From Lachnospiraceae bacterium (GTDB lineage Bacteria; Bacillota; Clostridia; Lachnospirales; Lachnospiraceae): a stretch of DNA of 64,000 nt. The notes under the pieces are model-generated. The model did not search any database. It had not been told where the DNA came from and saw only the letters and a program-made list of their open reading frames with translations. This document shows positions 41,602 to 51,566 of this stretch, in pieces. A program made the translations under genes and the position numbers. The stretch is from NCBI GenBank assembly GCA_017446045.1, contig JAFSRP010000003.1, positions 1-64,000 on the forward strand, in the 5' to 3' direction. Positions within the stretch are counted from its first letter, which is position 1, and each line of letters opens with the position of its first letter.

Positions 41602-43626
41602 TCAATCCCAGTAACCGATCGATTCCAGGACAGCGATATGCCCGTCCTTTCCGACCAGCAGTGTCATGATGTCTCCCGGGGCAAAGCCGCTGATGCTGTA
41701 AGGATCATCCGTAAATTCGCCGTACGCGGGGTGATCCAGATACCGCTTCAGCCAGGTCATCGCGTCACACCCGTCATCATAGCAGGGGATCCCTTCGATC
41801 AGTACGGTATTGTCATCAAAACGGTACTTCATGCCGTCTGCATTGTCCGTGATCTCATAGTACCCATCCTTCAGAGAGAAATTATCCTGCGTCTGCGGAT
41901 TGATATTGACCCTGGTCAGGCCGTCCTGACGGTGCTCCGTATCTGGGATCTCAAAGAGATTCTCGTAATACTCGGCACCTGCCATGCTGTAAACGCGGCA
42001 GACAAAGCCCAGGCCGCGGTCCGCTGTGATATAGACCGGAAGGGACGCATTGATGTTGTCCTTCGACAGCGTTTTCTCCCTGATGCGCTGCATTTCTTCA
42101 CTCACACTCTTGTCGAACCATTCCGGGTCAAAGTCGGTGACCGGTTCCACCGTGTCATGAGCTGCTTTCGCGAAGCTTTCCGGCGTCAGGCCAAACAGTG
42201 CGGTCACATCGGCATTGTCCGCCTCTGTACCATCCTGCCGGAGGTTCCAGCAGCGGTAGAGCGTATAATCACCTTCCATATAGATCCGGACCATGACCGA
42301 GGTGATCCCGTTCCAGGTCACGCAGGAATACCCGGCTTCGAATACGCTGAGGCTGGTCCCTTCTTTGATCCCCTCCAGCTCGCCGTCGATATAGTCTTTC
42401 TTCAGCTCTCCGATCTCGGCATTGATCTTCCGGATATCTTCGGTATCGGGTCCCATGATCTCCGGCAGACGATAGCTGTAAAAATAGGAATTGCCGACGC
42501 TGTCCTCGTAGCTGCCCTGTTCCGAGAGCAGGTCTTCCGCATAGACAGCCTTTTTGGTATGCTTATCTTCCGCCTCCGGGATCTCCCCGGCGAAAAGCTC
42601 CGCCCTGATCAGTTCCCCGTACTTTTCCACCGGAAACTCCAGGTATACGGGACCCGCGGCGTACGGCGCGATCTCATACTGGTTGAACCAGACGCTGATC
42701 CCGTCCCGTGTCAGGACCCAGTTGACCTGCTGCGAGGGATCGTCGTAGAACTCCGCCTTCAGGGTGTCTTTCCAATCCTCAAAAAAGTAATCGCTGTTTT
42801 CATGCTCTTCCAGTGCCCGGATGACTTCCTCATAGAAAGCGTCGTAATCCGTAAGGACGTCTTCAAGCTCCAGTACCTTTCCGGAGGTGCTGTCAATGCT
42901 GAAGCCCACCTGGTAGGCAAAGGGATGCGCGCCGCCATACCAGCTGTCGGTCGTTTTATAAAAACTGAAGCAGGCCGCGTCCGCACGGGCTACCGTGACG
43001 AACTGATGGGAGGAGAACGGAAGCAGTCCCTGCAGGTACTCGTTTACCTCACCCGACGCAAACTCTTTCGCCTGGGTGGCAAACGCGTAATCTGCCTGAT
43101 CCTTCCAGGATCCGTTCAGCTCATCCAGCGTATCCTGCAGGTTCCCGTATCTGTCGGATGTGATCTTCAGCAGCTCGGCATCGGCCACGAATTTGCGTTC
43201 CATGCCGTCCATGCCCGGATACTCCCGGATATACTCCGTGATCTCATAGGGAAGCGCCGCCAGCTGCGCTTTTTTCTCTGTGTCAGTCCCGGACGCAGGC
43301 TCTGCGGAATCGGGCGCTTCGGCCTTTTCCTGTTCCGCTGCTTCGGAAGCAGCCGCGTCAGATGCCGCCTCCGGTGCTGCTTGCGCTTCAGCCGCTTTGT
43401 CTTCGGACGCTGTTGCCTCAGACGCGGCTTCAGCGGCTTTTGTCTCCGCTGCATCCTCGGGTGCGGAACCGGCCTGGGCTTCCGCTGCGGATCCGGCTGC
43501 CTCGACAGACGATTCCGCCTGCACGCTCTCCTGCGCGCCGGCAGCATTTCCCGACCCGGCGCTCCCGCAGGAAGCGCTCAGAAGGACTACAGCCGTCAGT
43601 AAAAGAACCCATATCCTGTTTTTCAT
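41602..43626 (-). CDS. RsiV/DUF3298-like exported lipoprotein
   Basis: A lipobox (VVLLSASC) ends the signal peptide. A long Ala/Glu-rich, low-complexity linker follows (about residues 22-100). Residues about 110-330 contain the DUF3298/RsiV pattern (ADAACFSFYKTTDSWYGGAH, then GFSIDSTSGKVLELEDVL), and a further domain of similar length follows. RsiV itself is an anti-sigma factor that binds lysozyme. This protein is a lipoprotein with no cytoplasmic domain, so that role is not implied. I chose the ATG at 43626 with GGGAGG upstream; the frame remains open to 43800. Confidence 0.82.
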   Translation of the reverse strand: MKNRIWVLLLTAVVLLSASCGSAGSGNAAGAQESVQAESSVEAAGSAAEAQAGSAPEDAAETKAAEAASEATASEDKAAEAQAAPEAASDAAASEAAEQEKAEAPDSAEPASGTDTEKKAQLAALPYEITEYIREYPGMDGMERKFVADAELLKITSDRYGNLQDTLDELNGSWKDQADYAFATQAKEFASGEVNEYLQGLLPFSSHQFVTVARADAACFSFYKTTDSWYGGAHPFAYQVGFSIDSTSGKVLELEDVLTDYDAFYEEVIRALEEHENSDYFFEDWKDTLKAEFYDDPSQQVNWVLTRDGISVWFNQYEIAPYAAGPVYLEFPVEKYGELIRAELFAGEIPEAEDKHTKKAVYAEDLLSEQGSYEDSVGNSYFYSYRLPEIMGPDTEDIRKINAEIGELKKDYIDGELEGIKEGTSLSVFEAGYSCVTWNGITSVMVRIYMEGDYTLYRCWNLRQDGTEADNADVTALFGLTPESFAKAAHDTVEPVTDFDPEWFDKSVSEEMQRIREKTLSKDNINASLPVYITADRGLGFVCRVYSMAGAEYYENLFEIPDTEHRQDGLTRVNINPQTQDNFSLKDGYYEITDNADGMKYRFDDNTVLIEGIPCYDDGCDAMTWLKRYLDHPAYGEFTDDPYSISGFAPGDIMTLLVGKDGHIAVLESIGYWD

Positions 43627-43982
43627 CTGTCTGTACCTCCCATAAACTATAGTAGCAGTATACCCCCGAAGAATGGTCATTACAAGAGTTTTGCCCGCTT
43701 GAAAGCCTCCGTGTCCCGCAAGGCACCCTGGTGAATGCCCCGGTGAAAGCCCGGATCCGCGGAATATCCGGCATTTTTCCGAAATGGCATAAAACCGCAA
43801 AATATACCCCCTTCCGTGTCCGAAAAAAGCTTACCGCTTCATGCCGCTTCATACCGCTTCAACGCTGTATGGGCACACTGTTCCAAATAAGCACATTCTG
43901 TAATTTTGACACCATTGGAGAGGTCGCAAACCTGTGAAAATAGTTTACATAAGTTAAGCCTTTTAAATATAAAAGAAAACCA

Positions 43983-44023
43983 GAAAAATGACACCATGGA
44001 AAATGCTGATTTCCATGGTGTCA
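43983..44023 (-). terminator. Hairpin terminator downstream of ald, in a 600-base gap
   Basis: TGACACCATGGAAA (43989-44002) pairs perfectly with TTTCCATGGTGTCA (44010-44023), and on the minus strand TTTTTC follows. The GACACCAT sequence recurs alone at 43908 and, inverted, near 44098. The gap 43627-44244 shows no gene. Confidence 0.7.
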
Positions 44024-44244
44024 GAATTGAAGAAACTCCGTATATTGATAATTGGCGGGATCATGTGCAATTATGTAAACCAAATTGGCCGGTTTTATGG
44101 TGTCAGATCCTGCGTTTCCCGAAATATTGAAAACGCTTCAGATTATGTCAACCTGAGCCGGCCTGTTGCCGGGGGCCGAGATTTAATATTACTATGATCT
44201 GGAACAAGTCCTCATGTTATGTTAACGAATCCGGGCGACTTCTC

Positions 44245-45359
44245 TCACAGCAATGTTGCCGGATCGACGTACTCGAGATCCAGTGCTTCCGCAACGGCTG
44301 CAAATGTGCACTTTCCGTCGTAGGTATTGAGGCCGAGCATCAGGCCCGGATCGTCCTTGCAGGCAGCCGCGAGGCCCTTCTTCGTAAGGGTGATGCCGTA
44401 GGAAAGCGTGGAGTTCACCAGCGCTTCCGTAGAGGTACGCGGCACAGCGCCCGGAATGTTGGCCACGCAGTAATGCATGACACCGTCCACCTCGTAGACC
44501 GGATCCGCGTGTGTCGTCGGATGGGTCGTCTCAAAGCAGCCGCCCTGGTCAACGACGATATCCACGACCACGGCGCCCTTCTTCATGATCTTCAGGTCTT
44601 CGCGCTTCACGAGCTTCGGTGCCTCGCGCCCCGGTGCGAGCAGGACACAGCCGATGACAAGGTCAGCCTTCGCAAGAGACTTGAGGAGGTTGTCGCGGCT
44701 CGAATACAGTGTCGTGACCTGGCTCCCGAAAACGTCATCCAGATACGCCAGCCGGTAGTGGTTGATATCCAGGATGGTTACCCTTGCTCCGAGGCCTGCG
44801 GCCATCCGCGCCGCATTCGTACCGGCATTTCCGCCGCCGAGAATGACGACTTCCGCCTTCTCGCATCCGGGAACCGCGCCCAGCATCACGCCGCGCCCGC
44901 CGTAGGTCTTCTCCAGATACTTCGCGCCCTCGATGATGGCTGTGCGTCCCGCGATCTCACTCATGCAGTAAAGGCAGGGCAGGCTCTTCTTCTTGTCCTG
45001 ATGGTCTCGTAGGCCATCGCCGTCACTTTCTTTTCAAGCAGCGCCTTCGTAAGCTCCGCATCCGCCGCCAGATGGAAATAGGTAAAGATCAGAAGGCCCG
45101 GACGGAAGTACTGGTACTCACTCTCCAATGGTTCCTTGACCTTCACGATCATCTCCGACGCATCCCAGACTTCCTTCGCCGTATCCAGGATCTTCGCGCC
45201 GTTCGCGACGAATTCGGCATCTTCGAACCCGGAACCAAGGCCCGCACCCTTTTCCACATAAACCGTATTACCCGCCTGCACATAAGCGCCCACAGCACCG
45301 GGGGTCAGTCCCACACGAAATTCATTGTTTTTGATCTCTTTTGGCAGACCAACGATCAT
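44245..45359 (-). pseudogene. ald: Alanine dehydrogenase, split by a frameshift
   Basis: Two overlapping frames together make a full-length alanine dehydrogenase (L-alanine to pyruvate and ammonia, NAD-dependent). The first (45359-44961, 132 residues) has [20 protein letters not shown] and FTYFHLAAD but ends in an aberrant basic tail ([11 protein letters not shown]). The second (44964-44245, 239 residues) starts at the conserved MSEIAGR and carries the NAD-binding GGGNAGTNAARMA and the C-terminal region. Between them the other frame reads [18 protein letters not shown], as expected of an intact protein, so one base is missing near 45005. The stop and restart overlap as ATGA, so the second part could be translated by coupling. 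A sequencing error is possible. Confidence 0.85.
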
Positions 45360-45415
45360 TGCAGTTTCCTCCTTGTCTGGTTATTTATATATCTCTGACT
45401 TAATAAACTGTTTTA

Positions 45416-46603
45416 TTAACTGAATTCTTTCGCGGCCTCTCCGAAGCGCCGGCAGCCTTCCGTGATCTGCTCCACAGTGTTGGGCGTAAAGGCCATGCGG
45501 TACCCGCCGTGCGCCAGTCCGTCCGCGGAAAATGAAGATGACGGCGAGAATGCCACCTTATGCTTATAGCAGCACTGCTGGAACGCATCCTCATCGACTC
45601 CTTCGGGCGAACGCACGTAGCAGAACAGGCCGCCTTTGGCATCGTAGAGTTTCCATCCTTCCGGCAGATACTTATCGAAGCCGTCCCTTGCCGCGCGCCA
45701 CTTGGCCTTGTTGATGCGGACGATATTGCGGACATTTTCCTCAAAATCATAGTCGCGCATGAAGTTGCGGCAGATCAGCTGGTTGAGGCAGGGCGTGTTG
45801 GAGTCGATAGCCGCCTTGTTGTTGGTGGCAATGCGGATGATCTCCGGCTCTGCCATGATAAAGCCGACCCGCAGGCCTGCGGCGATCGTCTTGGAGAACG
45901 TGCCGAGGTAGACCACGCGGTGCTCCGTATCCATGCTCTTGATCGTGGGAACATCCTCGCCTTCATAGCGGAGATCGCTGTAAGGATCGTCTTCCACGAT
46001 GATCTTGTCATAGCGGCAGGCCAGTTCGTAGATCGCCTTGCGCTTTTCCACCGAGGTCGTGATGCCGGTCGGGTTGCTGAAGGTGGGGATCAGGTAAATG
46101 AAACTCACCCGGTCCGTCGTCTTCAGCAGATGCTCCAGATGATCGGGATCCGGTCCGTCCTCCTCCAGCCGGATACCGACCGTTTCCCCGCGGAAGCCGC
46201 GGATCGTGTCGATCATGCCGGCATAGGTGATTTCTTCCGTGATGACCCGGTCACCGTCGTTCGTAAAGATCCTGGGCAGGAGATACAGTCCCTGCTGGCC
46301 GCCGGTGATGATCAGCATATCATTGCCGGCCGTATCGATCCCGCGGACCTCGCGGAGACGCTTCATGATCACGTCCTTGAACTCCGCATCTCCGCCGTTA
46401 TTGGTATAAAGCAGGATCTCATCAGGATAGTTTCTCGTGATCTCCTCCGCAATGTCATGGATCGCCTTCTGAGGAAGCGCCTCTAATGCAGGATTGCCCT
46501 CTCCGAAAGCAAGAAAGTCGGGATCGCTCCTCGAAAGTGCATCAATGACTCTGATGATGGGCTGCTTGCTGTCTTTTGCGCGTTCTGCAAACTGTACGTT
46601 CAT
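45416..46603 (-). CDS. PLP-dependent class I/II aminotransferase
   Basis: Fold-type I aminotransferase of the 2-aminoadipate/MocR-like branch without a DNA-binding domain. Motifs are IITGGQQGLYLLPRIF, YLIPTFSNPTGITTS, VEDDPYSDLRYEG and the PLP lysine in YLGTFSKTIAAGLRVGF. I chose the ATG at 46603 with AGGAG upstream; the open frame reaches 46642. It sits between ald and a divergent PucR regulator, which suggests a role in amino-acid catabolism, probably transamination linked to alanine or glutamate. Exact substrate unknown. Confidence 0.88.
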   Translation of the reverse strand: MNVQFAERAKDSKQPIIRVIDALSRSDPDFLAFGEGNPALEALPQKAIHDIAEEITRNYPDEILLYTNNGGDAEFKDVIMKRLREVRGIDTAGNDMLIITGGQQGLYLLPRIFTNDGDRVITEEITYAGMIDTIRGFRGETVGIRLEEDGPDPDHLEHLLKTTDRVSFIYLIPTFSNPTGITTSVEKRKAIYELACRYDKIIVEDDPYSDLRYEGEDVPTIKSMDTEHRVVYLGTFSKTIAAGLRVGFIMAEPEIIRIATNNKAAIDSNTPCLNQLICRNFMRDYDFEENVRNIVRINKAKWRAARDGFDKYLPEGWKLYDAKGGLFCYVRSPEGVDEDAFQQCCYKHKVAFSPSSSFSADGLAHGGYRMAFTPNTVEQITEGCRRFGEAAKEFS

Positions 46604-46677
46604 CTGATTCTCCTGTCCCCGGGACCGGCTGTGTCCCGGCATCTCCTGCTGCCATATATGGATTATTATCTGCTTTC

Positions 46678-46706
46678 ATCATAGTCTCTGCAGGCATTTT
46701 CCGCAA
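46678..46706 (-). promoter_or_regulatory. Promoter of the aminotransferase gene
   Basis: Minus strand: TTGCGG (46701-46706), 17 bases, TATGAT (46678-46683). It lies in the gap shared with the divergent PucR gene. Confidence 0.55.
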
Positions 46707-46830
46707 CCGCCATGATGTCCGATGAAACCCTTGATTATTTCAACAAACTGTGGCATAAAATGAATAACCGGCATTCCCCGCCGGCACATAAGCTGCCAAT
46801 GAAATGTTCCGAAACCGGAGGCATAGTCCC

Positions 46831-48426
46831 ATGTATACACTGGAAGACTTTCTCAATGACTTTTCCCCGCACGGCGTAAGGCCGTTCACCAAAAAGGACC
46901 TGCTGAAGAGCACCGGCATCGAGTCCATCTCCGTCCAGGAATATCCCCTGGAAGGCTACAAGACCGAAAACGAATTCGTCCTGAGCACGATCCTCGGATG
47001 CGAAAGGGACGAAGAACAGCTCCTGAAATTCATCCGTACGATCCGTGCGGGCGGAGCCTCGGCGCTCGGGATCTCCGTCCTGGGCGACTGGTTCACCCCC
47101 TCCCGGCGGGTCCTGGAGTACTGCAATGACAACGGCTTCGCGCTGTTTTTCCTCCCCTGGGACCTTCGCTTCGCCTTCATCACAAAGACCGTCCTTTCCA
47201 GGGTCAGCGAATCCAGGCTGAGCATCTACAAGGAACTGCAGGAGACGCTCCTCCACAATTTCCTTACCCAGGAAGGGCTGGATGCGGCGGCAAGCACCCT
47301 ATACTATTTCTTTTCCGCGCCGGTCTGTATCTACGATGTCAACCATGTGCTGAAGCAGCGCTGCCCGGACGCGGCGGAAGGTTCCGGCCCGGTCCCGGAA
47401 GCGGCCCCCGGGGGATCGGCTAAGGCGGCTTCCGGTTCCGGAGACTGTATCTCTATCCCGCTTGAGATCAGCGGCACTGCCTACGGACAGGTCGTCGTTT
47501 CCGGGGAGAGCGATGTGATCCGTACGGACGACGACATCGCCCTGGTGCAGAAATACATCTCCCTTCCGCTCTTCCTCTGGTTCAACCGGGAAAGGATCGA
47601 GGATCTCACGGTCAACCGCCTGCGCAGCGACTTTGTCTGGAACCTGGTCAACCGGTCGTACGACACCTATGAGGAAATGCTGGAGGAAGGCATGCGCCTC
47701 GGCCACGATCTGACGCACCCCTATGCCGGGATCGCTGTCAGGATCCTCGAGGAAAATACCGACACGCCCAAACTGAACGAGTATTCCGAGGAGACCAGGC
47801 GACTTTCGGAATCCCTGGAAAGCCTGCTTCTGCAAAGCCGGAAGGACAAGCGCCCGGACGTCTTTTTCGCGAGCCGCGGACTCAAATGCCTGGTATTCCT
47901 GGACTGCAGGAGAAACTTCGGCCACGACAGGATCCGGCAGTACGTGGAGAAGGTCTACCAGAGCTTCCGCGAGGCCAATCCGTCCTATACACTGCGTTTC
48001 GGCATCAGCGAGATCTCGCGGGATGCCCGTCCCGACTTTCCGGCGCTCTCCGCGGACGCCGAGCTCGCGCTGCAGTACTGTCAGGAATCCGGCGGCCCGA
48101 GCTATTACTTTACCAGCAAGGATTCACAGTTTTACAGGCTCGTCGTCGAGCTCGCCCGCGATCCCGTGATCTATGCGGCGGCGAAAGAAATGATGGAAAA
48201 GCTCCAGGGCCCCGAGACGAGGGCCGGCATGGATCTCCAGCATACCCTGATCACCTATATACAGTGCAACTACAACCAGAGCCTCACGGCGCGGGCGCTG
48301 TACCTGAACCGCCATTCCCTTCTGTACCGGATCAGAAAAATCGAAGAGATCACCGGTATGTCCCTGACGGACCACCGGGATCTCTTCACACTTGAAGTTT
48401 ATACCAGGATCATGAAAAACTACTGA
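46831..48426 (+). CDS. PucR-family transcriptional regulator
   Basis: The N-terminal PucR domain (residues 1-120, with LSTILGCERDEEQLLKFIRT and NGFALFFLPWDLRFA) is followed by a middle GGDEF-like/CdaR region (FFASRGLKCLVFLDCRRNFG, SYTLRFGISEISRDA). The C-terminal helix-turn-helix (HTH_30) reads YIQCNYNQSLTARALYLNRH then SLLYRIRKIEEITGMSLTD. Family members regulate purine, amino-acid or sugar-acid use. The divergent aminotransferase/ald and convergent alanine symporter genes are the likely targets. I chose the ATG at 46831, which follows GGAGG. Confidence 0.9.
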   Translation: MYTLEDFLNDFSPHGVRPFTKKDLLKSTGIESISVQEYPLEGYKTENEFVLSTILGCERDEEQLLKFIRTIRAGGASALGISVLGDWFTPSRRVLEYCNDNGFALFFLPWDLRFAFITKTVLSRVSESRLSIYKELQETLLHNFLTQEGLDAAASTLYYFFSAPVCIYDVNHVLKQRCPDAAEGSGPVPEAAPGGSAKAASGSGDCISIPLEISGTAYGQVVVSGESDVIRTDDDIALVQKYISLPLFLWFNRERIEDLTVNRLRSDFVWNLVNRSYDTYEEMLEEGMRLGHDLTHPYAGIAVRILEENTDTPKLNEYSEETRRLSESLESLLLQSRKDKRPDVFFASRGLKCLVFLDCRRNFGHDRIRQYVEKVYQSFREANPSYTLRFGISEISRDARPDFPALSADAELALQYCQESGGPSYYFTSKDSQFYRLVVELARDPVIYAAAKEMMEKLQGPETRAGMDLQHTLITYIQCNYNQSLTARALYLNRHSLLYRIRKIEEITGMSLTDHRDLFTLEVYTRIMKNY

Positions 48427-48471
48427 TGATGCGGTGCTGCCGATCGTTCGCCGCTGCTGTAATTAAAGCGC

Positions 48472-48492
48472 CGCCGATCGTTCGGCGTTTCA
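48472..48492. terminator. Small hairpin between convergent genes
   Basis: CGCCGA-TCGT-TCGGCG followed by TTT. The sequence GCCGATCGTTCG occurs twice in the gap. Confidence 0.4.
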
Positions 48493-48510
48493 AATAATCC
48501 GCGAAAGCGC

Positions 48511-49890
48511 TTATTTCGCGCGCTTTTCCGCCTCGTATTTCGGAAGCTCCGCCGCATAGAACTCTTCCTTCATCTTTACGACTTCCTTGCCGAGCAGGAT
48601 GACACCGATCGCGTTCGGAATGATCATCAGGCCGTTTGCGGTATCCGCAAGGTCCCAGGCAAGGCCGAGGGTCGTATAGGAACCGACGATGATGAAGACG
48701 AGCCACAGCACCTTGAGCGCGTTCTTTGCCTTGGTTCCCCAGAGATAATCTCCGGCTTTTTCCACGTAGTTGTACCAGCTGATCAGGCAGGAGAAGCCGA
48801 ACAGGATCTCTGCCCCGAGGACGACGAAGGAACCGAAGTGACCGGGCAGAAGCGTATCAAACGCGCGCATGGTCAGGGCTGCTCCGTCCAGTCCCGTATC
48901 CCACAGGCCGGACATGATGACTGCCAGGCCGGAGATCGTACAGACGATGAACGTATCCACGAAGACCTCCAGCGGGCCCCAGATCGCCTGCTCGGCGGGT
49001 GAGGAGACCCTTGCGGAAGCATGGGTGATCGCCGCGGTACCGATACCGGCTTCATTGGAGAAGATACCTCTCGCGAATCCGTACCGCATCACCATCAGGA
49101 CAGTAGCACCGGCGAGTCCGCCGCCTGCAGCCTTCGGATTGAACGCCAGGGAAATGATCTGGACGATCGCCATGGGAAGCTTCGTGATATTAAGGATGAT
49201 GACCAGAAGGCCGCAGAGCAGGTAAGCGCCTGCCATAAACGGCGAAAGCAGTCCGCAGACCTCACCGATCCTGGTGATGCCGCCGATGATGACGATGCCG
49301 GTCAGGATCATGAAGACGACGCCGGCGATCATCGGGTTGATGCCGAACTGTTCATTGAGGGCTGCTGCCATGGTGTTGGTATCGACCACGGCGGAGATCA
49401 TGAATCCCGCGAAGATCATGAAGATCGCGAACAGGGTGCCGAGCCACTTCTGGTGAAGCCCTTCGGAAAGATAATACATGGGGCCGCCCGCCCAGCTGCC
49501 GTCTGCCATCTTTTTCCGGTATCTGATACCCAGGGCGATCTCGGCAAACTTGGTCGCGCAGCCGACCAGCGCCGCCACGAGCATCCAGAACAAAGCACCG
49601 GGGCCGCCCAGCACGATCGCGGTCGCGACACCCGCGATATTGCCCGATCCGACGACAGCGGATACGGAGACCATGGCTGCCTGGAAGGAAGAAATATCGC
49701 CGTCGCCGCCCTCATCCTTTTTGGTAAAGGCTTTGACATAGGTCTGTTTCACCATAAAGCCCCAGTTGCGGAACTGGATGCCTTTCAGGCGGACCGTCGT
49801 GATAATGCCGACCGCCATGATGAGGATGATACACGGAACACCCCATACGAAATCATTAATATAGCCGTTTATACTCTCTATCCACTCCAT
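48511..49890 (-). CDS. Sodium:alanine symporter (AGCS family)
   Basis: About ten to eleven membrane helices with AGCS signatures: GVPCIILIMAVGIITTVRLK at the start, VSAVVGSGNIAGVATAI, WMLVAALVGCATKFAEI, and GIFSNEAGIGTAAITHA. It imports alanine (or glycine) with sodium. I chose the ATG at 49890, preceded by AAAGGA; the frame is open to 49977 in the leader. A promoter at 50026-50055 and a GC-rich leader hairpin (CGGGAGC with GCTCCCG) precede it. It lies beside PucR, aminotransferase and ald genes, so it probably belongs to an alanine-use locus. Confidence 0.93.
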   Translation of the reverse strand: MEWIESINGYINDFVWGVPCIILIMAVGIITTVRLKGIQFRNWGFMVKQTYVKAFTKKDEGGDGDISSFQAAMVSVSAVVGSGNIAGVATAIVLGGPGALFWMLVAALVGCATKFAEIALGIRYRKKMADGSWAGGPMYYLSEGLHQKWLGTLFAIFMIFAGFMISAVVDTNTMAAALNEQFGINPMIAGVVFMILTGIVIIGGITRIGEVCGLLSPFMAGAYLLCGLLVIILNITKLPMAIVQIISLAFNPKAAGGGLAGATVLMVMRYGFARGIFSNEAGIGTAAITHASARVSSPAEQAIWGPLEVFVDTFIVCTISGLAVIMSGLWDTGLDGAALTMRAFDTLLPGHFGSFVVLGAEILFGFSCLISWYNYVEKAGDYLWGTKAKNALKVLWLVFIIVGSYTTLGLAWDLADTANGLMIIPNAIGVILLGKEVVKMKEEFYAAELPKYEAEKRAK

Positions 49891-50025
49891 ATCCGCATCC
49901 TTTCCGGCTCTCGGGAGCCTGATCTCAAATAACAGAAACCCCAAATGATACGGCGCTCCCGGCCGAAAGCCACTCAACGCAGCTTATCAGGCCTTAAGTC
50001 GTCGTATGTCATTCTTCTGCTGTTT

Positions 50026-50055
50026 ATTATAGGCTTTTGTTCAGAGCCATGACAA
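50026..50055 (-). promoter_or_regulatory. Promoter of the alanine symporter gene
   Basis: Minus strand: TTGTCA (50050-50055), 18 bases, TATAAT (50026-50031). Confidence 0.7.
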
Positions 50056-50153
50056 CCAACATTCTGTGGTATAAAAATACAGGGTTTTCATCCATTCTGG
50101 TGCATACAGCTTCCTGTTCCCGCACACATCCCGCCGCATACGCCATCCTGCTC

Positions 50154-51560
50154 CTACATATTCGAATACCCTTCCAGGTATTCGTCGACGGCCCTGGCGC
50201 AGGCGCGTCCGTCCGCGATCGCTTTCACCACCAGGGAAGGACCGCGGCGCATGTCTCCGCAGGTAAAGATCTGAGGGTCATCTGTCCGGTACGCCTTATC
50301 CACAGCACACTGCCGCCGGCCGAGGCAGCCCCCGCTGTTCAGGGTCAGCCCGAACGCTTCCGCAATGGCAGGGTCCGTCCCGCTGAATCCTGCAGCTGTG
50401 ATCAGCAGCTCGGCCTCTATCTCTTTCTCTTTTCCCGCCGTAACGATCGTCAGGCCTTTTAAGTCCCCGTGTTCATCCTGATGCAGTTTCTTAAGCGTCG
50501 TCTCATAGAGCCTCGGATCCTGCCCGTAGAGCGCGGCAGCTTCCTCCTGTCCGTATTCTGTCCGGCTGTTCTCACGATCATATGGCCATCTTGCGCCCGA
50601 AGCCGCTGCCCGGGGCTTCCGGACGAGCTGCAGCACCGACGCCGCCCCCTGCCGCACTGCCGTCGCGACGCAGTCCGTAGCCGTATCTCCGTTGCCCACG
50701 ATGACGACATTCTTTCCGGAAGCGTCATACCGGCTCTTTTCTCCCGCGAGCAGCGCCCTGGTGGACTCCGTAAGGTAGTCCAGTGCCGTCAGCACGCCGG
50801 AGCCGGCGTTTAGCTCCGGTCCGATCACCCGGGCTTTCCTTGCCCCGCAGCTCAGGACCACCGCGTCATAGGCGCTCTTCAGGGAGGATGCAGGTATATC
50901 TTTTCCGATCTCCGCCGACAGGATGAGCTCGATCCCTTCCGCCTTCATCTTTTCGATCCTGCGCAGGACCACGCCTTTATCCAGCTTCATATTGGGGATC
51001 CCGTACATCAGCAGCCCGCCCGGCCGGTCGTCTTTCTCGTAGACCGTCACGCTGTGTCCCCGCTGGTTCAGCTGGTCGGCGACTGCCAGTCCCGCCGGAC
51101 CGGAACCGATGACAGCCACTTTCTTCCCGGTACGGACCGCAGGGAGCTGCGGCCGCATCCAACCCTTCTCCCAGGCCAGCTCGATGACCGCCAGTTCGTT
51201 GCTGCGTATGGTCACGGGTTCATCCCAGATCCCGCAGGTGCAGGCATTTTCACACAGGGCGGGACAGACCCGTCCGGTGAATTCCGGAAAATTGTTCGTT
51301 TTCATCAGCCGGGCCCAGGCATGGTACCAGTTCCCGGCATATACTTCGTCATTCCATTCGGGGACCAGGTTGTGCAGGGGGCATCCATACTCGGACTGAC
51401 AAAAAGGGACCCCGCAGTTCATGCAGCGCGCAGCCTGTATCTCCCTGGTCTTCCTGTCAGGCATACCGTGAAACTCATAATAGTCTCGGATGCGCTCGAA
51501 AACATCCTCACACGGCAGGTCTTTTCTTGTGTAATCTAAAAATCCTGTTGGTTTTCCCAT
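50154..51560 (-). CDS. gltD: Glutamate synthase, small (beta) subunit
   Basis: The flavoprotein passes electrons from NAD(P)H to the large subunit. The N-terminal cysteine pattern (CMNCGVPFC, CPLHNLVPEWN, CPALCENACTCG) holds iron-sulfur clusters. It is followed by FAD-binding GSGPAGLAVADQL and a second nucleotide site, VIVGNGDTATDCVA. TCGDMRRGPSLVVKAIADGR near the end is the family's FAD motif. At 468 residues it has normal length. It starts six bases after the gltB stop, last in the seven-gene block. Confidence 0.95.
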   Translation of the reverse strand: MGKPTGFLDYTRKDLPCEDVFERIRDYYEFHGMPDRKTREIQAARCMNCGVPFCQSEYGCPLHNLVPEWNDEVYAGNWYHAWARLMKTNNFPEFTGRVCPALCENACTCGIWDEPVTIRSNELAVIELAWEKGWMRPQLPAVRTGKKVAVIGSGPAGLAVADQLNQRGHSVTVYEKDDRPGGLLMYGIPNMKLDKGVVLRRIEKMKAEGIELILSAEIGKDIPASSLKSAYDAVVLSCGARKARVIGPELNAGSGVLTALDYLTESTRALLAGEKSRYDASGKNVVIVGNGDTATDCVATAVRQGAASVLQLVRKPRAAASGARWPYDRENSRTEYGQEEAAALYGQDPRLYETTLKKLHQDEHGDLKGLTIVTAGKEKEIEAELLITAAGFSGTDPAIAEAFGLTLNSGGCLGRRQCAVDKAYRTDDPQIFTCGDMRRGPSLVVKAIADGRACARAVDEYLEGYSNM

Positions 51561-51566
51561 GACAGC

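Noticed and set aside
49891-50025. Glycine riboswitch before the alanine symporter gene
   Set aside because: No glycine-aptamer core was recognised; only GC-rich hairpins.
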